Below, one piece after another: positions 1 through 6,290 of a stretch of DNA of 9,660 bases (within the stretch, counting starts at the first letter, position 1; the number at the start of each line of letters is the position of its first letter). The notes beneath the pieces were generated by a model. It did not search any database, was not told the DNA's origin, and saw only the letters and a program-made list of their open reading frames with translations. The stretch covers positions 1 to 9,660 of the forward strand of contig JAFQGN010000220.1 of assembly GCA_017398245.1 (NCBI GenBank), in the 5' to 3' direction. The DNA comes from Clostridia bacterium. Its GTDB lineage: Bacteria > Bacillota_A > Clostridia > Christensenellales > Aristaeellaceae. The translations under genes were made by a program, and so were the position numbers.

Positions 1-156
1 CTGGAAACCATCTGGAAATACGACTATCTGGGCGATCTGCGCACGGTGGACGTGCACATTCGCCGCCTGCGCGAAAAGGTAGAAAAGAACCCCGCCCAGC
101 CGGAGTTCATCTTTACCAAGTGGGGAGTCGGATATTATTTCACTGACAAAGATTAA
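1..156 (+). CDS. OmpR/PhoB-family response regulator, C-terminal fragment (5' end outside window)
   Basis: This is the last 51 codons of a two-component response regulator, ending at TAA 154-156. What remains is the end of the winged-helix DNA-binding domain. The recognition-helix region reads [17 protein letters not shown], and the closing beta-hairpin reads TKWGVGYYF, both typical of the OmpR/PhoB (WalR/MtrA-like) class. The receiver domain with the phosphorylated Asp lies upstream of the window and cannot be checked. The next gene, a histidine kinase, starts inside or at the end of this one in another frame, so the two are very probably cotranscribed and form a cognate pair. In this family the phosphorylated regulator binds direct repeats in target promoters; the targets here are unknown. 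Confidence 0.9.
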   Translation: METIWKYDYLGDLRTVDVHIRRLREKVEKNPAQPEFIFTKWGVGYYFTDKD

Positions 157-1615
157 AAACATCCTCTTCTCCATTCGATGGAGAATCATACTCGCCTATC
201 TGCTGCTGATCTGCGCCGCGTTCGCTCTGGTGGACTTTTCGCTGATCCAGCTGATAGGCGAATATCTGTTTACGCAGAAGGTACACGAGGCCGAGCGCAT
301 CGCAGGCAGCGCAGCGGCCCGCACAGCCTATTCCTTCTCCGTCGCCGATGCCGATTCGCTCCAGACCCTTCTGGACGAGCTGGCCGCGGAAAACAACGCG
401 AGGATACTTCTTACCGACACCTACGGCGTGGTTCAGGCCGACAGCGAAGGCACGATGAACGGCCGCCTCTTCGCCATGGACGAAGTGGCGCAGGTGCTTT
501 CCGGGCGCGAGAGCGCTTATGGCTATTATAACTTAAAGCCCTCGGCGTGGATCGCCCTTTCCATCGCGCAGGAGGAAGCCATCGGCGTGCATGCCGCGCC
601 CGTACACAGCAGCGCCGGTCTTTGCGGCGTGCTGGTGTATATCTCCTCCGCGCAGGAGATATACGAAAGCCTCACGCTCATCCAGCAGCGCATCCTGACA
701 TGGCTTACCCTCATCGCCGTCATCGTCGTGGCCGTGGTCATCTTTATCTCCGGTACCATGACGCGGCCCATTGCCGAACTGAACCAGGGGATCATGAAAA
801 TGGCCAAGGGCGATATGCACGCGCATGTGCATGTGCGCGGCAGCAGCGAATTTGCGCGCCTTGGCCGCGCGTTCAACCAGATGTCCGACCAGCTGGAAAG
901 GCTGAACACCACGCGAAACGAATTCGTCTCCAACGCCTCGCACGAGCTCAAGACCCCGCTGAGCACGACCAAAATTCTGGTCGAAACGCTCCTGTATCAG
1001 GACCCGATGGACCCGGGCATGACGCGCGAGTTCCTGACCGATATCGACCGCGAGATCGACCGCATGAACATTCTGGTGAGCGATCTGCTCTCTCTTGTGC
1101 GCATAGACAGCGGCGGCCTGAAGCTCAACATTGCCGACGTTTCCCTCGGCGCGATCGTGAACGATACCGTGCGCCGCATCCAGCACGTGGCGCAGGAGCG
1201 CGATATCACCGTGCGCTACGATATCTGGGAAGACGTACACGTGCAGGGCGACAGCATCAAGCTGCAGCAGGTGGTGTATAACCTTACCGACAACGCCGTG
1301 AAATACACCCAAAGCGGCGGCGCGGTGCGCGTGGAGCTGGCCAAGAGCGGCAAAAAGGCCGTGATCACAGTCACCGACAACGGCATCGGCATCCCCGCAA
1401 AGGACGTTCCCCATATTTTCGATCGTTTCTATCGCGTGGACAAGGCGCGCTCGCGCGAAACGGGCGGCACAGGCCTCGGCCTTGCCATCGTCAAGCAGAC
1501 GGTGGACTTGCACGGCGGTGAGATCACCTTCACCAGCGAAGAGGGAGTCGGTTCCGTCTTCATTGTAGAGCTGCCCGTGGGCGGCCCTGCCGCCGCAGCC
1601 AAAGCGGCGGAATAA
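143..1615 (+). CDS. Membrane sensor histidine kinase (HAMP-HisKA-HATPase_c), non-canonical start
   Basis: This is the partner kinase of the upstream regulator: it autophosphorylates on His and passes the phosphate to the regulator's Asp. Counting from the GTG at 230 (461 residues), an extracytoplasmic sensor lies at about 10-152, TM2 at about 155-175 and a HAMP linker at about 176-228. The HisKA motif SHELKTP follows with phospho-His 238, then the N box ([10 protein letters not shown], 351-360), G1 (DNGIGIP, 383-389), F box (IFDRFYRVD, 397-405) and G2 (GGTGLGLAI, 412-420). The catalytic set is complete. Starting at GTG 230 would remove most of TM1. The frame stays open upstream, encoding a basic N-terminus and the hydrophobic run [17 protein letters not shown]. 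No ATG, GTG or TTG lies there; only CTG 143 and ATT 134, 137 and 152 are available, downstream of GGGGAG at 122-127. CTG 143 is taken as the working start (490 residues, 14-nt overlap with the regulator gene). The sensor resembles Cache/PAS-like kinase sensors, but its ligand is unknown. Confidence 0.9.
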   Translation: MTKIKNILFSIRWRIILAYLLLICAAFALVDFSLIQLIGEYLFTQKVHEAERIAGSAAARTAYSFSVADADSLQTLLDELAAENNARILLTDTYGVVQADSEGTMNGRLFAMDEVAQVLSGRESAYGYYNLKPSAWIALSIAQEEAIGVHAAPVHSSAGLCGVLVYISSAQEIYESLTLIQQRILTWLTLIAVIVVAVVIFISGTMTRPIAELNQGIMKMAKGDMHAHVHVRGSSEFARLGRAFNQMSDQLERLNTTRNEFVSNASHELKTPLSTTKILVETLLYQDPMDPGMTREFLTDIDREIDRMNILVSDLLSLVRIDSGGLKLNIADVSLGAIVNDTVRRIQHVAQERDITVRYDIWEDVHVQGDSIKLQQVVYNLTDNAVKYTQSGGAVRVELAKSGKKAVITVTDNGIGIPAKDVPHIFDRFYRVDKARSRETGGTGLGLAIVKQTVDLHGGEITFTSEEGVGSVFIVELPVGGPAAAAKAAE

Positions 1616-1626
1616 CCCAATAGCAA

Positions 1627-1663
1627 CGGCCCGCCGGCGGAACAAACGGCCTTCGGCGGGCCG
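1627..1663 (+). other. Intercistronic GC-rich hairpin between kinase and lipoprotein genes
   Basis: A perfect 10-bp inverted repeat, CGGCCCGCCG at 1627-1636 and CGGCGGGCCG at 1654-1663, encloses a 17-nt loop in the 87-nt gap between the kinase stop and the next start codon. No T-run follows, so it is not a standard intrinsic terminator. It may act as an RNA processing or stability element that sets the ratio of kinase to lipoprotein; that role is inferred. Confidence 0.6.
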
Positions 1664-1702
1664 CACCTGTATACGGGCAGCGCCCGGAAAGGAACATGCA
1701 CC

Positions 1703-3172
1703 ATGCAAAAAAGCCGTACCCTCCGCCTGATCGCCCTGTCTGTGGCCCTGTGCCTGACGGCCCTGTCTCTGTGCGGCTGTACAAATTTCACCTTTGAGGC
1801 CGCGGATACGCCCTCTGCCCCGCTGCCCGAGCCGGACACCTCCGCGCTCGTCGCCCCTACGGGAGACAGCCGCGCGCGCTATTCCGTCCGCACAACGCTC
1901 TATTACCGCACAGGCGACAACCAGCTCTCCTCCGCCCTCCGGCTGATCTATGTCGACCCGGAGGACGACCCGCTGCGCCTGATCATGGAATCCCTTCTGG
2001 AAACGCCGTATTCCTCCTCGGGCCTTCTGCCCATCGCCCCGCAGGGCACCAAGCTGAACGAGATCCGCCTCTCCGGCGGCGTCGCCATGGTGGATCTGAG
2101 CGCGCAGGCCCTTTCGCAGGGCGAGGAATACTTTTTCATCACGCGTTCGGCCATCGCGAAGACTCTGCTGGGGCTGGAGAGCGTACAGTGCGTGAACGTC
2201 ATGGTCGAAGGCCGCGCGGTGGAAGTGGGCGGCGTGCCGCTGGGCGCGCTGACCGAGCAGGATACCAACGCGGCCATGGGCTATATCCAGCATATGTCCG
2301 AGCAGCTCCTTCTGCAAACCGACGGCGGCTTTATCGAGCGCTGCGCGCTGATGTATCTGCCCGGCGCGAAGGACAGACCGCTCGAGCCCGCGTGCGTGCC
2401 ACTGCGCCTTTCCGACCCTGATCCGCTGCCAGAGCTGCTTTCCGCGTTCGTCTCCGCCGCGCAGAGCGAATTGTACCCCGCCGAGGAGCTCAGCCGGATC
2501 AGCGCACAGACGCAGATGCTGCCCTCCGGAAAGCGCGTGCTCGCCCTCTCTCTGCCCGGCTCCCTTTCCTCTGAAGCGCGCGAGCGGCTCGTCCCCGCGC
2601 TGATCGCCTCCCTGTGCTCTTTCGCGCCCAATATCGACGCCGCAAGCGTTGCCATCGGCGGGGAAGAAGTTTTGCAGGCTGGCCCATATGCCGCCGATGC
2701 AGACGGCCTGCTCGACCCCCAGCGCATGTGTTCTCTGGCCGGCACGGCCGCTTCGCTGTATTTCATGGCGGCAGACGGCTCTCTTGTACGCACCGAACAC
2801 CTTCTGGAAGGCCATGCGCTCACCGCGCGCGAGCTGCTCGCCGGTCTGATGGCAGGGCCTGCCTCCGGCGATGCGCAGGAGGAAATCTACCCTGTGTTCC
2901 CGCAGGGCGCAAAAAGAGAGGATATTCTCGGCGTGCGCATCGAAAACAGCATCGCCCATGTGAACCTCTCCGCCTCTTTGTACGGCGCGTGCCAGGCATT
3001 TACCGCCCAGCAGGAGCGCGCGCTGGTCTACGCCATTGTGAACACGCTTGTGGACAATCTCGATACTGTGCTGCGCGTGCAGTTCTATGTCGACGGCGCG
3101 CCGGCTGATACCTTCGCCGGCTCCATCGCCATATCTTCTCCGCTGATGGCCAATCCCGGCCTGGTGCGCTGA
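1703..3172 (+). CDS. GerMN-domain lipoprotein (LpqB/GerM-like)
   Basis: This is a 489-residue exported lipoprotein. The N-terminus has basic residues, a hydrophobic stretch (8-22) and the lipobox L23-C-G-C26, so Cys26 should be lipidated and the protein anchored outside the membrane. Residues about 65-178 form a GerMN ('sporulation and spore germination') domain, ending in the strand segment VNVMVEGRAVEV. Residues about 348-475 form a second, ending VQFYVDGAPAD. The region 212-324 between them looks like a third, degenerate copy ending VAIGGEEV. There is no C-terminal beta-propeller, unlike actinobacterial LpqB. An AAAGGA Shine-Dalgarno at 1688-1693 sits 9 nt before the ATG. The gene follows the kinase by 87 nt and is probably in the same operon. 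GerM of Bacillus acts in sporulation and germination, and LpqB tunes the MtrB kinase. The role here could be either or neither. Confidence 0.85.
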   Translation: MQKSRTLRLIALSVALCLTALSLCGCTNFTFEAADTPSAPLPEPDTSALVAPTGDSRARYSVRTTLYYRTGDNQLSSALRLIYVDPEDDPLRLIMESLLETPYSSSGLLPIAPQGTKLNEIRLSGGVAMVDLSAQALSQGEEYFFITRSAIAKTLLGLESVQCVNVMVEGRAVEVGGVPLGALTEQDTNAAMGYIQHMSEQLLLQTDGGFIERCALMYLPGAKDRPLEPACVPLRLSDPDPLPELLSAFVSAAQSELYPAEELSRISAQTQMLPSGKRVLALSLPGSLSSEARERLVPALIASLCSFAPNIDAASVAIGGEEVLQAGPYAADADGLLDPQRMCSLAGTAASLYFMAADGSLVRTEHLLEGHALTARELLAGLMAGPASGDAQEEIYPVFPQGAKREDILGVRIENSIAHVNLSASLYGACQAFTAQQERALVYAIVNTLVDNLDTVLRVQFYVDGAPADTFAGSIAISSPLMANPGLVR

Positions 3173-3178
3173 CGGGGA

Positions 3179-3256
3179 GGCGGGGGCTCCGCCCCCTGCA
3201 CCCCCGCCAAGGGGACTCCGTCCCCTTGGATCCTCTGCTCAAGGGCTTGCGCCCTT
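3179..3256 (+). repeat. Tandem short-hairpin repeat element, copy 1
   Basis: Three compact hairpins stand in a row just after the lipoprotein stop: GGGGGC-TCC-GCCCCC (3182-3196), CCAAGGGGAC-TCC-GTCCCCTTGG (3207-3229, a perfect 10-bp stem with a 3-nt loop) and AAGGGC-TTGC-GCCCTT (3241-3256). The first hairpin and its CTGCACCCC tail recur almost identically at 9241-9266, so this is a dispersed intergenic repeat family. No T-run follows any stem. Confidence 0.75.
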
Positions 3257-3330
3257 AAGAATCCGCTCGGCACGCGCACCCGGCTCTGCCCTCTTCCCCA
3301 TCTTCCCGGAGCTCAGAAAGGAAAACGCAG

Positions 3331-3888
3331 ATGCACGACCTTGAGAATATGATCCGCTCCTACGCGCCCACGTGCGAACAGGAAGTTGCAGACAAAGCGC
3401 GCATGCTGGAATACATCGCGCTGTTTCCGCACAATATCCTCACGCGCGAAAATGCGCTGTGCCATTTCACGGCTTCGGCATGGGTCACGAACCCGGCGCA
3501 CACGAAGGTACTGATGGCCTGGCACAATATCTACCGTTCCTGGGCGTGGACGGGCGGCCATGCCGACGGTGATACAGACCTTCTGGCCGTCGCACGGCGC
3601 GAAGTGACCGAAGAGACCGGCTTGCGCGCCATCGCGCCGGTATCGGACAGGCCCATCACGCTGGAGATCCTGACCGTGCCCGGGCATGTGAAGCGCGGGG
3701 CGTTCGTCTCTCCCCATCTGCATCTAAACCTCACGTTCCTCTTCTGCGCAGACGAATCCGCGCCGCTGAGCGCCAAGCCCGATGAAAACAGCGGCGTGCA
3801 ATGGTTCACGCCCGAGAGCGCTCTGGCAAATTGCTCCGAGCCGATGATGCTGCCCATCTACCGCAAATGCAACGCGAGCCTTCGATAA
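3331..3888 (+). CDS. Nudix (MutT-family) hydrolase
   Basis: This is a 185-residue soluble protein. Residues about 44-165 form a Nudix domain, which hydrolyses nucleoside-diphosphate-linked substrates with Mg2+ or Mn2+. The Nudix box occupies 76-98: G76, then R90-E91 and E94-E95 within REVTEETGL, which is the catalytic metal-binding core. The first Glu of the GX5E pattern is replaced by Thr82; this position is less critical than the REXXEE core, so activity is still likely. A helical extension (1-42) precedes the domain. AAAGGA at 3317-3322 is 8 nt before the ATG. The gene stands alone between two repeat-rich gaps, so context gives no substrate. Family members range from nucleotide-pool cleaners to NDP-sugar or dinucleotide hydrolases, and no more specific call is supported. 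Confidence 0.88.
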   Translation: MHDLENMIRSYAPTCEQEVADKARMLEYIALFPHNILTRENALCHFTASAWVTNPAHTKVLMAWHNIYRSWAWTGGHADGDTDLLAVARREVTEETGLRAIAPVSDRPITLEILTVPGHVKRGAFVSPHLHLNLTFLFCADESAPLSAKPDENSGVQWFTPESALANCSEPMMLPIYRKCNASLR

Positions 3889-3897
3889 GGGAGTATG

Positions 3898-3938
3898 CCG
3901 GGAACCCCTTTTCTTTTAAAAAGAAAAGGGGTTCCCGG
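3898..3938. repeat. Perfect 41-nt palindrome, copy 1
   Basis: The two arms (3898-3917 and 3919-3938) are exact reverse complements around A3918, giving a 20-bp potential stem. The outer part is GC-rich (CCGGGAACCCC) and the inner part is A/T-rich (TTTTCTTTT). It begins 10 nt after the Nudix stop codon. A second, clearly related palindrome lies 240 nt downstream and shares the AACCCCTTTTCTTTT pattern. There is no U-tract after the stem on either strand, so it does not fit a standard intrinsic terminator, although it may still shape mRNA 3' ends. Confidence 0.85.
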
Positions 3939-3947
3939 ACCCTCCTG

Positions 3948-4025
3948 AAAAGAAATCTATTGGGGCAATGGATTTGTCAGGCCTTGGCGCTTCTCTCCAT
4001 TGGACATTTACCGTTCGAAAAAACG
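3948..4025. repeat. Diverged direct repeat, copy 1
   Basis: This copy begins AAAAGAAATC and contains GGCCTTGGCGCTTCTC. The same order recurs at 4062-4143 as AAAAGAAATC and GGCCTTGACTCTTCTC, 114 nt downstream. The end of each copy holds a run of six or more A. The match was made by eye, with substitutions and small gaps. Confidence 0.5.
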
Positions 4026-4061
4026 TTATCGCTAAGTCAAAAATAAGAATACCAGCCCCGC

Positions 4062-4143
4062 AAAAGAAATCCATTTGAGCCGGTCTATCTGAAGGGCCTT
4101 GACTCTTCTCACCAAAGGCCGCCTATCCTATGGCAGAAAAAAA
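4062..4143. repeat. Diverged direct repeat, copy 2
   Basis: This is the partner of the copy at 3948-4025, in the same orientation. Conserved blocks are AAAAGAAATC (4062-4071), GGCCTTG and CTTCTC, and the terminal A-run. It encodes nothing recognisable. Confidence 0.5.
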
Positions 4144-4178
4144 CAGCTGCGTCCCAACTGTTTTCTTTCGGGAAGAGC

Positions 4179-4220
4179 GCGAGAAACCCCTTTCTTTTTC
4201 AAAAGAAAGGGGTTTCTCGC
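4179..4220. repeat. Perfect 42-nt palindrome, copy 2
   Basis: GCGAGAAACCCCTTTCTTTT (4179-4198) pairs exactly with 4201-4220 around TC at 4199-4200. Arm design matches the palindrome at 3898-3938: a GC-containing base, then CCCC, then a T-rich tip. The outer bases differ (GCGAGAA against CCGGGAA) yet each copy is internally self-complementary, so the two sides of each stem have changed together. Confidence 0.85.
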
Positions 4221-4240
4221 ATCTTTCCCCGCCGCACCGG

Positions 4241-4270
4241 TTGCCCCGGCGCGGGGTTTTCTGGTATGAT
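4241..4270 (+). promoter_or_regulatory. Sigma-A-type extended -10 promoter for the HAD-hprK pair
   Basis: A -35 like TTGCCC (4241-4246) and a -10 TATGAT (4265-4270) are separated by 18 bp. TGG (4262-4264) directly before the -10 matches the extended -10 TGn motif. Transcription would begin near 4277, giving a leader of about 16 nt that holds only the Shine-Dalgarno site. The -35 overlaps a short CCCCG-GCG-CGGGG hairpin (4244-4256) followed by TTTT. Confidence 0.55.
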
Positions 4271-4280
4271 AGGGAGAAGA

Positions 4281-4288
4281 GAGGTGAG
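4281..4288 (+). promoter_or_regulatory. Ribosome binding site that fixes the HAD start
   Basis: GAGGTGAG lies 4 nt before ATG 4293. The in-frame ATG at 4266 falls inside the -10 element and has no Shine-Dalgarno site, so 4293 is the better start. Confidence 0.7.
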
Positions 4289-4292
4289 AGGG

Positions 4293-5144
4293 ATGGCGAT
4301 ACGCCTGATCGCGACCGATATGGACGATACGCTGCTCGGCCCGGGCGGAGAGCTCAGCGAGCGCACCAAAGCCGCAGTCGCCGAAGCCATGCGCAGAGGC
4401 GTCCTTTTCGCGCTTGCCTCGGGCAGAATGCCGCAGGCCATGCGCGAAACCGCCACGCAGCTGCAGGTGAATTGCCCCGCCATCGCCTATAACGGCGGAA
4501 TGATCGCCGATCTGGCAGGCGGAACCGTCGTCCGCTCGTGGCCCGTGCCGCAGGGTCTGGCAAGAGAGGCCGCAAAGATAGCCGAAGAACTGGGCGGACA
4601 CGTGCAGGCCTATAAAAACGGCACATATTATTTCGCTGAAAACAACGAATACGCGCGCGCCTACGGCGATTCAATCCGCCTGTACGGACAGGAAGCGGGC
4701 GAAAAGCTCTCGAAGTGGTTCACGGGCGACGCGGATAAACTGCTGGTCATCGGGCAGCCGGAACAGATCAGCCAATGGGTGCTGAAGATGCAGGCGCATT
4801 TCGGCGAGCGGCTCAGCTGCGCGGTGTCGCGGCCGAATTATATCGAAGTGTTCCGTTCCGGCGTGGACAAAGCCGTGGCGCTGCAGGAACTGGCCGCAAG
4901 CTATGGCCTAAAGCCGGACGAGGTCGCTGCCTTTGGTGACGGAGAAAACGACCTTGGCATGGTACAATGGGCCGGACACGGCTATATCATGGCCAACGCA
5001 AGGCCGCAGGTGCTCGCAAAAGCGCCGGCCATCGCCCCTTCCAACGCGCAGGACGGCCTTGCACAGGTATTGGAACAGTGGTTTGAAAACGGAATGATCC
5101 CCGAAAGCTCATCATACGCTCAAAAGCGGGAGGCAGAACAATGA
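4293..5144 (+). CDS. Cof-type HAD-IIB phosphatase
   Basis: This is a 283-residue cytosolic phosphatase of the Cof subfamily, which typically dephosphorylates sugar phosphates or nucleotide-related substrates through an aspartyl-phosphate intermediate. Motif I is DMDDTLL with nucleophile Asp9 and acid/base Asp11. Motif II is ASGR with Ser43. Motif III Lys193 lies in GVDKAVAL. Motif IV is GDGEND (215-220) with Mg2+ ligands Asp216 and Asp220. The segment from about 82 to 187 is the C2B cap that selects substrate. The stop TGA (5142-5144) overlaps the hprK start (ATGA), so the two are translationally coupled. The exact substrate is not predictable. Given the partner, a sugar phosphate linked to carbon control is a reasonable guess. 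Confidence 0.92.
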   Translation: MAIRLIATDMDDTLLGPGGELSERTKAAVAEAMRRGVLFALASGRMPQAMRETATQLQVNCPAIAYNGGMIADLAGGTVVRSWPVPQGLAREAAKIAEELGGHVQAYKNGTYYFAENNEYARAYGDSIRLYGQEAGEKLSKWFTGDADKLLVIGQPEQISQWVLKMQAHFGERLSCAVSRPNYIEVFRSGVDKAVALQELAASYGLKPDEVAAFGDGENDLGMVQWAGHGYIMANARPQVLAKAPAIAPSNAQDGLAQVLEQWFENGMIPESSSYAQKREAEQ

Positions 5145-6052
5145 TCAAAGTGGATAGTTTCATCAGCGCAATGGAATTTGAGGTGCTCAACCCCGCAACG
5201 GGCGACGAGCTGCCCATCGAAAACAGCGATATCAACCGCCCTGGCATGCAGCTGGCGGGCTTCTGGCAGTTTTTCGCGTGGGAGCGGCCGCAGCTGTTCG
5301 GCAAGGTGGAGCTGACTTACCTCAAGCAGCTTTCGCCCGAACTGCGCGAGGAGCGCCTCAGCCAGTTCGTCTCCTACGATATCCCCTGCATCATCATCTG
5401 CCATCAGATCGAGTGCGACCCGCTTCTGCTGGAAAAGGCCAAGGAGCGCGGCATCGCCGTGTTCCTTTCGCAAAAGGACACCACGCAGGTGGTCATGGAA
5501 ATGATCACATGGCTCAATAAAGAGCTCGCCCCCTCCATCTCGCGCCACGGCGTTCTGGTGGACGTGCACGGCGTGGGCGTGATGATCACGGGCGAAAGCG
5601 GCGTGGGTAAGAGCGAGGCCGCGCTGGAGCTGGTCAAACGCGGGCACCGCCTTGTGGCCGACGACGTGGTCGATATCAAGCGCGTGGCCGATACCCTCGT
5701 GGGCGACGCGCCGGAAATGATCCGCCACTTTATGGAGATCCGCGGCGTGGGCATCATCGATATTTCCAATATGTACGGCATCGGCGCGGTCGTGCGCGAA
5801 AAGCCGATCGAAATGGTCGTGCATCTGGAGCACTGGAAGCAGGGCAAAGAATACGACCGCATGGGCCTGGAAGACGAGTACACCGATATCCTCGGCGTGC
5901 AGATCCCCCGGCTGGTCATCCCGGTGCATCCGGGCCGAAATCTTGCCGTCGTTCTGGAAGTCGCCGCGCGCAATTTCCGCCTCAAACAGCAGGGCTACAG
6001 CGCCGCGCGCGTCCTGACCGAGCGCTTCAACGCCCGTCTGAGCAATATTTAA
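5141..6052 (+). CDS. hprK: HPr kinase/phosphorylase
   Basis: This bifunctional enzyme phosphorylates Ser46 of HPr (and Crh where present) using ATP or PPi, and removes the phosphate by phosphorolysis, thereby setting CcpA-dependent catabolite repression. The 303 residues match the family's usual length of about 310. An N-terminal domain (1-128) is followed by the catalytic domain. It holds His136 in RHGVLVDV, the Walker A loop GESGVGKS (151-158), Asp174-Asp175 in LVADDVV, and the family signature MEIRGVGIIDI (198-208). PVHPGRNLAVVLEVAA (261-276) is the conserved C-terminal segment. The Shine-Dalgarno GGGAGG is at 5128-5133, inside the HAD gene, and the ATG overlaps its stop by 4 bp. Many Firmicutes keep hprK near lgt or rapZ genes; here the companion is a HAD phosphatase. 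Confidence 0.97.
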   Translation: MIKVDSFISAMEFEVLNPATGDELPIENSDINRPGMQLAGFWQFFAWERPQLFGKVELTYLKQLSPELREERLSQFVSYDIPCIIICHQIECDPLLLEKAKERGIAVFLSQKDTTQVVMEMITWLNKELAPSISRHGVLVDVHGVGVMITGESGVGKSEAALELVKRGHRLVADDVVDIKRVADTLVGDAPEMIRHFMEIRGVGIIDISNMYGIGAVVREKPIEMVVHLEHWKQGKEYDRMGLEDEYTDILGVQIPRLVIPVHPGRNLAVVLEVAARNFRLKQQGYSAARVLTERFNARLSNI

Positions 6053-6121
6053 GAAAAAGTTACGCCCTGCGCAGACCCAGCATATTGCGGCCCGCGCAAA
6101 CAGAAAACACAATATTCGTAA

Positions 6122-6169
6122 AAAATCCGCACGAAATACGGCCAATATTTACCGTTTCGCGCGGATTTT
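6122..6169 (+). terminator. Terminator-like hairpin after hprK
   Basis: The arms at 6122-6136 and 6155-6169 pair at 14 of 15 positions; the only mismatch is A6131 against C6160. The left arm begins with an A-run and the right arm ends GCGGATTTT, giving a short U-tract that is part of the stem. A structure with A-run and T-run at its base could work on both strands. It lies 70 nt after the hprK stop and before the next promoter, where a terminator is expected. Confidence 0.6.
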
Positions 6170-6193
6170 GCCATATTTTGCGCACGATACCCC

Positions 6194-6222
6194 TTGCAGG
6201 CGAAACATTTTTGTAATATACT
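6194..6222 (+). promoter_or_regulatory. Sigma-A-type promoter for the SH3 protein gene
   Basis: TTGCAG (6194-6199) and TATACT (6217-6222) are separated by exactly 17 bp. The local A/T-rich spacer (ACATTTTTGTAA) supports the call. Transcription would start near 6229, leaving a leader of about 60 nt. Confidence 0.75.
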
Positions 6223-6279
6223 GTATGCGTAAATTTGAGAGTACTATGCATGTGGCAAAATCTATCCACGTTTGTGAAT

Positions 6280-6285
6280 GGAGGT
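6280..6285 (+). promoter_or_regulatory. Ribosome binding site that fixes the SH3 protein start
   Basis: GGAGGT is 5 nt before ATG 6291, after which a textbook signal peptide begins. The in-frame ATG at 6168 lies upstream of the promoter and cannot be the start of this transcript. Confidence 0.8.
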
Positions 6286-6290
6286 CTACC

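Larger units (their letters stand above)
3889..4292. other. 404-bp gene-free stretch between Nudix and HAD genes
   Basis: No credible gene lies here. The stretch is visibly richer in A+T than the flanking genes. It holds two long perfect palindromes (3898-3938 and 4179-4220), a diverged direct repeat (3948-4025 and 4062-4143), a weak hairpin (AAAACAG at 4140-4146 with CTGTTTT at 4158-4164, then a pyrimidine run), a short GC hairpin with TTTT (4244-4260), and the promoter and Shine-Dalgarno site of the HAD gene. Confidence 0.7.

Noticed and set aside
533..2959. 808-codon open frame on the - strand opposite the kinase and lipoprotein genes
   Set aside because: Its translation is low-complexity, rich in Gly, Arg, His and Ala, and shows no family features, while the + strand carries complete kinase and GerMN motifs. 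It is a by-product of high GC.
3898..4220. Palindromes called as intrinsic terminators
   Set aside because: Neither stem is followed by a U-tract on either strand; the T-rich part is at the tip. They are listed as repeats, with termination left open.
4130..4492. Possible small + strand gene beginning in the palindrome region
   Set aside because: It runs through a perfect palindrome and then out of frame through the HAD gene; it has no family resemblance and no Shine-Dalgarno site.
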